Source of the DNA: Littorina saxatilis | Lineage: Eukaryota; Mollusca; Gastropoda; Littorinimorpha; Littorinidae | DNA: 64,000 bases | Assembly (NCBI RefSeq): GCF_037325665.1 | Contig: NC_090251.1 | Coordinates: 16,560,972 to 16,624,971 of the forward strand | Direction of reading: 5' to 3' | Shown: positions 56,650 through 64,000 of the stretch, one piece after another | Numbering within the stretch: position 1 is the first letter of the stretch | Layout of the letters: every line of letters begins with the position of its first letter | The notes under the pieces: generated by a model | Told to the model about the DNA's origin: nothing | The model's input: the letters and a program-made list of their open reading frames with translations, nothing else | Databases searched by the model: none | Translations under genes and position numbers: made by a program

Positions 56650-57255
56650 CAAGTATCCACAGAGTCCCCTGACGAGAACGACAATGCCGTCAACAACGAC
56701 AACACTGCACAGAACTCCAGTGACGCACCGTCCTCCGCTGTCATGTCACCCTGTCAAGACACACCAACAGCACACGCACGCACCAGACTCAGTAGATAGG
56801 CCGCATTGCCCTTTAACAGGTCAAGGTTCTTGACCCCTGCCAAGAGACGTCCCAGCTAACATTCCCATCATAACGACGTTTTGTCTGACCGAATCGTCTG
56901 CTAGCTAAAGTATTGAAACTTTCTTTCACATCTCACATCATCGTCTTCTTTTTTCGTCGCCGTCTTCAAGCGCCCTGTCTTGATATGATTCGTTGCCAAG
57001 AAAGCGATTTGGGTCAGAAAAAGCACATTGAGATTCGCATGCAACTCACGGCAGTTCAATAAAAACAACATGCCTTGACAAAAAAGTGGAAGAACTTGAC
57101 TTTGACAGTAATCAGAACACGGCTGACAGCGTGCGGAAATGACATTTCTCCGTGCTTCACGTGTAACTGTCCGGCTTTTGACCTCGCTATGCCCCACGGA
57201 CTTTGGACGACCAGCTTAACCATACATTCCATTGTGAAGGGGGAATGAATTAAAA
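56650..57255. other. Gene-free stretch
   Basis: No gene is recognised. Short frames lack domains. Confidence 0.35.
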
Positions 57256-57257
57256 AA

Positions 57258-58126
57258 ACAAGTCGCGTAAGGCGAAAATACAATATTTAGTCAAGTAGCT
57301 GTCGAACTCACAGAATGAAACTGAACGCAATGCAACGCAGCAAGACCGTATACTCGTGGTCCACCGCTCACGGCATAGGCAGTGAAATTGACAAGAAGAG
57401 CGGGGTAGTGGTTACGCTATGCTGCATAGCACGCTTTTCTGTACCTCTCTTCGTTTTAACTTTCTGAGCGTGTTTTTAATCCAAACATATCATATCTATA
57501 TATTTTTGGAATCAGGAACCGACAAGGAATAAGATGAAAGTGTTTTTAAATTGATTTCGAAAAAAAAAAAATTGATAATAATTTTTATATATTTAATTTT
57601 CAGAGCTTGTTTTTAATCCGAATATAACATATTTATATGTTTTTGGAATCAGCAAATGATGGAGAATAAGATAAACGTAAATTTGGATCGTTTTATAATT
57701 TTTTATTTTTTTTTACAATTTTCAGATTTTTAATGACCAAAGTCATTAATTAATTTTTAAGCCACCAAGCTGAAATGCAATACCGAACCCCGGGCTTCGT
57801 CGAAGAGTACTTGACCAAAATTTCAACCAATTTGGTTGAAAAATGAGGGCGTGACAGTGCCGCCTCAACTTTCACGAAAAGCCGGATATGACGTCATCAA
57901 AGACATTTATCAAAAAAATGAAAAAAACGTTCCGAGATTTCATACCCAGGAACTCTCATGTCAAATTTCATAAAGATCGGTTCAGTAGTTTAGTCTGAAT
58001 CGCTCTACACACACACACACACACACACACGCACGCACACACACACATACGCACATACACCACGACCCTCGTTTCGATTCCCCCTCGATGTTAAAATATT
58101 TAGTCAAAACTTGACTAAATATAAAA
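57258..58126 (-). mobile_element. R1 element copy 9 (only minus-strand copy)
   Basis: It runs from AACAAGTCGCGTAAGGCG to CTTGACTAAATATAAAA on +. It is complete, with a CA tract and TGACGTCA. Subfamily features are intermediate. Confidence 0.8.
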
Positions 58127-58165
58127 ACCAATAAGTTGTAGATTATTGGAACGTTTCATTAGGCA
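58127..58165 (+). repeat. R6 repeat fragment
   Basis: ACCAATAAGTTGTAGATTAT and ATTGGAACGTTT match 16750-16785. Confidence 0.45.
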
Positions 58166-58450
58166 AAAATAAAAATAGGTGTGGTTACGGTAACATAGCC
58201 CAAAAAAATAGGGTAGGAAGGTAGGCAATCACTTTTTTTTTTAAACTTTTTTTCCTAATGTGTACAAATTAAACCTACTTGACAGGGAAATAAGTGTGCG
58301 ACTCGGGCGATTTCGCTTTCATTGCGTTTTCTGCACTCGTTTTTTTTGTTGTTTTTTTTGACAAATGTAATAAAAAGTTATAAGGTCGGCCCCCTAAATA
58401 TAGGGTAGGTCGGGTTACCGTAACCACACCTATTTTTTTGTTAGGCCTTA
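58160..58450. mobile_element. R3-family MITE, copy 4, uninterrupted
   Basis: ATAGGTGTGGTTACGGTAAC and GTTACCGTAACCACACC are the inverted ends. The T-run at 58229 is where the 31925 copy carries R1 copy 6. Confidence 0.65.
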
Positions 58451-58501
58451 TGGACAAAACCAAACGTTATATTTACTAGTACGTCGACCCACGTGTTTTT
58501 T

Positions 58502-60762
58502 ACATTTAGTCAAGTTTTGACTAAATGTTTTAACAAGTTCAAGTTCAAGTTTATTAGTCCATAACCCATGGGGGCATTTTGAACAATAAATACAATCAAT
58601 ACAATCATGATATATGCTAATATAATAAATAAATAAAAAAAATAAAAAATAAAAAAAATTATGAAAAACTGTTACAAATTCTATTAATAAAGTCCAAAAT
58701 ATTCTTTAGCAATTTCTTTTTCTTAGTAGCAAACAACTTTTTAAATTTAAGTGCATTAGGTTTTTTCCAATAGTAAGGTGGTAACAACTCAGCTCTTTCT
58801 TCTTTGAAAAAAATCACAGACAAATAAATAATGGAATTCATCACCTATGTCATGCGATACACATTTGGTGCAAGTTCTTTCTGACCTCGGGATGTTAAGA
58901 TAACGTTCTTTCTGTACAGGCAAATTGTTGTTTAATGTTCTAAACTTCATCATTGAAACACATTGCTGATATGGCAGGGTTGTGACGTAGTCTTCACATG
59001 CAAAAATATCTTTGAACATTCGATAATTCCAAAACATATTTTTTGTTCCAATTTCTGTAAACCATTTATGGATATACTGGTCATATAAGCTTCTTTTTAC
59101 TTTCTTTTTAAACCATGTGCTTGAGTATTGAATATTTTCTTGAGAAGTCCAAAGGCCAGAGAGACCAATTTCATTTAAGGTTTTTTCAATGAAACATAAG
59201 TACTTGGATTCAATCATCTTGTTGATATACAATTTATAAGTAAAGCAATACACAATACTTGAAAATTTATTTTTATGAATAGGACTAATCAGTTTATACC
59301 AATAGCAAAGCATTCTACATTTCATATTAACATCTAGTGGATATCTTCCAAGTTCACCAAATATCATAGCATTTGGAGTTGATTTTTTTAGTTTGAAAAC
59401 AATTTTATAAAAACGCAATTGAAGTTTAGTAGCAAGTTCACAGGAACCAAAACCCCATACTTCACATCCATACAATAAAATTGGAGCAATCATTTTATCG
59501 AACAGGTCAACTTGTATGTCCACAGGCAGTGACAATTGTCTACAAGTGCGCAAAAGAACAAACATTGCCCTTGAGGCACGATCATATAGATTCTTCTGTG
59601 CGACTGAAAATGTATTATTATAATTAATCTTAAGGCCCAAGTACATTACATCAAACACTACTTCGATTAAATTGCCATTATACGTAAACAGTGGTTTATT
59701 TCTAATTTTACCTCTGGAAAAAACTATAACTTTCGTTTCGTTCACATTAATATTTAGACGCCATTTTAAACAGTATTCGTGCATTTTGTTTAAACATTCT
59801 TGCAGGGTTTTTTCAGACTCTGAGCAGATCACAGTATCATCCGCATACAGTAATAAAAACATTTGAAACAAAGCATTTACATCAGTATCATCCATTCCAG
59901 CCACAATAGCCTCTCTTGACATAGCTTGTAAACCATTACTGTTTTCGCAGAGGGGGGAATCGAGACGAGGGTCGTGGTGTATGTGTGTCTGTGTGTCTGT
60001 GTGTGTGTGTGTGTAGAGCGATTCAGACTAAACTACTGGACCGATCTTTATGAAATTTGACATGAGAGTTCCTGGGTATGAAATCCCCAGATGTTTTTTT
60101 CATTTTTTCGATAAATGTCTTTTATGACGTCATATCCGGCTTTTCGTGAAAGTTGAGGCAGCACTGTCACGCTCTCATTTTTCAACCAAATTGGTTGAAA
60201 TTTTGGTCAAGTAATCTTCGACGAAGCCCGGACTTCGGTATTGCATTTCAGCTTGGTGGCTTAAAAATTAATTAATGACTTTGGTCATTAAAAATCTGAA
60301 AATTGTAAAAAAATTATTTTTTTTATAAAACGATCCAAATTTACGTTCATCTTATTCCCCATCATTTTCTGATTCCAAAAACATATACATATGTTATATT
60401 TGGATTAAAAACAAGCTCTGAAAATTAAAAATATAAAAATTATTATCAAAATTAAATTGTCCAAATCAATTTAAAAACACTTTCATCTTATTCCTTGTCG
60501 GTTCCTGATTCCAAAAACATATAGATATGATATGTTTGGATTAAAAACACGCTCAGAAAGTTAAAACGAAGAGTGGTACAGAAAAGCGTGCTATATCCTT
60601 CCCAGCGCAAGTACTACCCCGCTCTTCTTGTCAATTTCACTGCCTTTGCCGTGCGCGGTGGACTGACGATGCTACGAGTATACGGTGATTGCGTTCAGTT
60701 TCATTCTGTGAGTTCGACAGCTACTTGACTAAATGTTGTATTTTCGCCTTACGCGACTTGTT
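58502..60762 (+). mobile_element. R1 element copy 10, interrupted by a LINE
   Basis: The head (ACATTTAGTC..AAATGTTTTAAC, 58502-58534) and the remainder (from about 59944, GAGGGGGGAATCGAGACGAG, to CGACTTGTT) together make one R1 copy. The LINE at 58535-59940 lies between them. TGACGTCA is intact as TATGACGTCATAT. Confidence 0.75.
58535..59940 (-). mobile_element. 5'-truncated LINE inside R1 copy 10
   Basis: The minus frame 59922-58789 (377 aa) begins in the polymerase palm (FLLLYADDTVICSES, with YADD). It continues through the thumb (KWRLNINVNETKVIVFSRGK, VMYLGLKINYNN) to PILLYGCEVWGFG and a CTKC..HYLFVC knuckle. The tail RAELLPPYYWKKPNALKFKK continues in another frame (to 58659), so there is one frameshift near 58800 at an A-run. 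The 3' end is a (TTGAAC)n-type repeat, CTTGAACTTGAACTT. TGTTTT flanks both sides as a short target duplication. Clade is CR1/Jockey-like by pattern; exact placement was not attempted. Confidence 0.75.
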
Positions 60763-60850
60763 TAGGTAGACAGACAGACAGACACGTATGGTACAAATAA
60801 AGAACTTATCTTAAAATCGTCGATGAATCTCGCATGCAAGATGCCGGCGA
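60763..60850 (+). repeat. R6 repeat fragment
   Basis: GACAGACAGACA.., ACAAATAA and TCTCGCATGCAAGATGCCGG match 16850-16925. Confidence 0.5.
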
Positions 60851-61071
60851 AAGGGGAATGGGGAGTGTTCCTAATTAACTCATTCAGACCTCCTTCGTTT
60901 GACAGTTTCTGGCGTTTTCGTTCCCCATTTTGTTGAAATGACATGATGGAGAGTGTAGCTTGAGTGTCATTTGTGATTTTCAAGTTTGGGTGTAAATTTG
61001 TGTGGCAGATTCGTGTGTTGGTCTTCAGAGTAGATTTCAGATTTGTGAGACTTTTGATAAGGACGGCGTGC

Positions 61072-61073
<2 letters not shown>

Positions 61074-61107
<34 letters not shown>

Positions 61108-61190
61108 TAGAGAGGGGAGAGAGAGAGAGAGAGCGCGCGCGTGTGTGTGTAGTGTGTTTGTCTGTCTGCCTGTCTGTCTGTGTGCGCTTT
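61074..61190. repeat. (TG)n/(GA)n microsatellites
   Basis: Low-complexity tracts. C-runs follow at about 61447 and 61497. Confidence 0.9.
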
Positions 61191-61199
61191 TGTATGTTC

Positions 61200-61825
61200 T
61201 TAGTTTTGTTGCATTTTCTTTTATTGAAGAAGAATGGAAGTATTTGGCACGTTGTACAGAACAGAGATCTACCTTGTCAGTCTTCGTCTGGCGAGGTGAG
61301 CCTGGTTAAGACTTTCAGACTTTCAGACCTCTCAATCAGACAGTCAAATTTACCCATCTCTCCTTGCGCCAACTGTTTAGCAGTAATTGGGCGAGATTAT
61401 CACATACAGAGGGAAAAACTCTTGTACCTCGTGCGTCTTCTCCCAGCCCCCCCCCCCCCCCCCCGCACGTGAAACTCAGCCCCTACCCTCGGCGCACCCC
61501 CCCCCCCCCCCCTGCCTCTCGTCTTCTTCTTCTTGAATTCTTCAATAATTCTGTGCGACGTTAATATTGCGTTTTAGTGTGAGCGTAGCCTGTTTTGAAC
61601 TCTTGTTGCTATAATTAGCTTAGCTTCTTTTCCAGGGAATGATCATAGTGGCAGAAATAAAGTATAAAACAATCAAGTATCAGGGAAATAAATAGGAAAA
61701 GAAAGAAAGAAAGAATATTAACACGGTATGGCGGTTTGTAACAGAAATATCAAACTAGACGTCCATGTTAACAATCTCATGGCCTTGTTCAAGTAATCTT
61801 TGATCGTTCCAATTACATGAATTCA

Positions 61826-61830
<5 letters not shown>
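61200..61830. other. Gene-free stretch
   Basis: No recognisable gene or domain. Confidence 0.35.

Positions 61831-61886
<56 letters not shown>
61831..61886. repeat. (CT)n microsatellite
   Basis: A pure tract just upstream of the LINE ORF. It may have expanded within the LINE or mark its 5' boundary. Confidence 0.9.
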
Positions 61887-61887
<1 letters not shown>

Positions 61888-61907
61888 ACACTGAAGTCGA
61901 GGAATGA

Positions 61908-64000
61908 GACGATTGTTTTGAAGAATGCGTGCGTGTGTCGAAAGATAGAGAGGAAAATGCCTTTGGTAAATATTTGTTGAATGTTTGTGAGCAATTTGAC
62001 TTTGTTATTGTGAACGGTATGCAGGGAAAGGGAGGAGGGGACGGTAACTTTACCTATGTTTCAACATCGGGTTGTAGTGTTATTGACTATTTTATTGTGT
62101 CAAGAAATTTGTTTTCTTCTGTTTCACTTAACGTAGCTGAAAAAATTGAATCCAAACACATGCCTGTGGAAATGATCTTCCTGCCAAATGATGTTTTAGT
62201 TAACTCTGAGTGTAATGTTTCTAAGGCTGTCAAGATTGAAAAGTTTGTTTGGTGTGATGAAAAGTCGATTTCGTTTGTATCCTCATTCTCTTCTGAAGAA
62301 ATTCAGACCCGCCTCCGAGATGCCACTGAATTAATAGAAGTGGATGTCAATTTATCTCTAAGTAAATTTAACGAAGCAATGACGATGGCAGGAGAGTGTA
62401 TGAAAAAAAGAGTGTATATTGGAAAAGACAGACAACAAAGGTGGTTCGATTCAGAATGTTACCATAGTAGAACAGATCTCAGGCAAAATCTTCGTTTATT
62501 TCATAGCGGCCGTGTAGACAAGGATTGTTATACTGAAAAAAGAAGTAGCTATAATGAACTTATTAGACAAAAGAAAAAATCTCATCGTCAGTCTATTATG
62601 GAGTCTTTAGATAAAGGGAGTAGTGATCCTAAATTGTTTTGGAAAACAATCAAATCTTTGGCATCTAAGGTGGCAGGTGTGATTTCCATTAATACAGAAC
62701 AGTGGTACCAACATTTTCATAATGTGTTTAACTCTTTTACAAAAGAAAATAATGACCATACTGATTTTGTTGAGGATGGTGTTAATCGGGTATCTGATGG
62801 TGATGATAATGAGGAGATGTATGACATGGATGCGCTTGAACGTGTCATCACTGAAAACGAAGTAAAAGAAGCTATTAGAGTATTAAAGAATGGTAAAGCT
62901 GCAGGACCCGATTATTTAATTGGGGAGTTCTTCAAGAATTCCGCCACAGCTGTTGTGCCGTTTCTTACAAAATATTTCAAAAAATTGTTTACCTCAGGAC
63001 TTTACCCTGATGTATGGACGGAAGCCATAATTCATCCCCTTCACAAGAAAGGTGATAAGAATAATCCTGATAATTACAGAGGTATTTCATTACTATGTAT
63101 ATGCAGCAAATTGTATAGCTACATTTTGAACAACAGATTGACGAATTGGATCGAAAAACATGAAATACTAAATGAGAGTCAAGCTGGTTTTCGCAGAGGC
63201 TATAGTACCGTTGATCATATTTTTACACTACAAGCTTTGGTACAGAAGCAGTTATTGACACACAAGAAGTTGTATGTCGCTTTTATTGACTTTCGTAAAG
63301 CTTTTGATTCAGTTGTAAGAACTACGTTGTGGAAAACTTTGAAGAAAAATGGAGTTAAAGGAAAGATGTACCAGGCGCTCAGCTGTATGTATGACGTGGT
63401 AAAAGCAAAAGTGCGATCAGGAAGTGATTTTTCGGACTCCTTTATGTGTCCAAGGGGTCTAAAACAGGGAGAAATTTGTAGTCCAGTTTTGTTTTCTCTA
63501 CTAATTAATGAGCTAGCTAATGATATTGTCCAGAAGGGAAAACATGGTATTCAACTTATTCCAGACTTTTTTGAAATACTCATTCTGATGTTTGCAGATG
63601 ATATTATTCTTATTTCAGATTCTGTATGTGGGCTCCAGAATCAGTTAAACATTCTGTGGGATTCGTCTAGACGTCTTGGACTTGAAGTTAATTTAGACAA
63701 ATCTAATATTGTTGTTTTTCGGAACGGTGGTCACTTGGCCATGCGAGAAAGATGGGTGTATGGTGGACATCCTATGAGCGTTTTGAACATGTATAAGTAT
63801 TTAGGAGTATGGTTGTCTACACGCCTGTCCTTCTCTCACACTCTTAATGATTTTGCTGCAAAAGGGAAAAAGGGAGTCATTGGTATTCTAAAATGTTTAT
63901 GGCAACTGGGTGACAGATCTCCAGCTATTTTTTTCAAGCTTTTCGACGCACAGATTCAACCGATGCTGGCATATGGTGCCGAAGTTTGGGGGGTTGAAGC
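61908..64000 (+). CDS. LINE ORF2: endonuclease end plus reverse transcriptase, open to window edge
   Basis: About 697 codons are open without a stop. The protein starts in the C-terminal part of an apurinic-type endonuclease (DREENAFGKYLLNVCEQFDF, then SGCSVIDYFIVS). It then has the connector and a full polymerase: NGKAAGPDYLIGEFF (motif 1), NYRGISLLCICSKLYS, QAGFRRGYSTVDHI, AFIDFRKAFDSV (motif A), PRGLKQGEICSPVLFSLLIN (motif B), LMFADDIILISDS (motif C, FADD), then KYLGVWLSTRL and PMLAYGAEVWGVEA at the edge. A stop lies just upstream in this frame (61905), before which the frame is broken or the copy is truncated. Clade is CR1/L2/Jockey-like by pattern. The 3' end lies beyond the window. Confidence 0.85.

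Overview
The window is animal nuclear DNA. The splice signals, AATAAA sites, mollusc-type tRNA-derived SINEs, long CA/GA microsatellites and a very young dispersed repeat suggest a marine gastropod mollusc (inference, without a database search). It is mostly mobile-element DNA with a few host exons. A 200-base run of N at 42880-43079 marks an assembly gap.

The dominant feature is a ~0.87 kb repeat, called R1 here. It has ten copies, nine on + and one on -. Each has an AT-rich inverted repeat at its head, a (TG)n tract, a TGACGTCA palindrome and a small hairpin next to an ...ACTTGTT end. Two empty sites inside the window show insertion without a long target duplication. The structure fits a non-autonomous Helitron/Helentron-like (HINE-type) element.

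Layout. 1-9.8 kb: older R1-related repeats (R2) invaded by R1 copies and by a 2.6 kb TTAA-flanked Kolobok/T2-like element. 10.7 kb: an exon encoding a signal peptide. 12.2-15.8 kb: a DIRS-type retroelement fossil carrying a reverse-orientation LINE fragment. 17.5-18.1 kb: an hAT-like element. 19.1-22.6 kb: a 3.5 kb foldback element with ~0.8 kb inverted arms and further nested elements; it appears to have split a 60-nt host exon. 26.8-28.1 kb: a Mutator-like foldback and a repeat rich in AGGTCA half-sites. 28.9-29.8 kb: candidate exons on each strand. 33.6-35.0 kb: the last two exons of a gene encoding two SPSLTKNPKR repeats and an acidic C-terminus, with a polyA signal. 35.2-36.8 kb: SINEs and a LINE end. 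37.4-42.2 kb: a C2H2 zinc-finger gene fragment split by a 4 kb DNA transposon with near-identical ~195 bp inverted repeats; its degraded ORF ends in an XPG/FEN1-like nuclease region (Academ-like). 43-45 kb: two R1 copies in tandem and a CRE-bearing tandem array. 48.1-49.7 kb: a structurally complete Tc1-like transposon with an open 336-aa transposase. 50.5-50.9 kb: a LINE 3' end with polyA and a 17-bp target duplication. 52.3-56.6 kb: several SINEs, a hammerhead ribozyme motif, a 47-bp tandem repeat and a FLYWCH-type finger exon. 57-60.8 kb: R1 copies, one interrupted by a LINE. 61.9-64 kb: a LINE ORF that runs off the window.

The host exons on + (10.7, 19.1/22.6, 33.6 and 34.9 kb) can be read in compatible splice phase as a small secreted, prohormone-like protein. 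That linkage is a hypothesis; each exon is supported mainly by its own splice signals.
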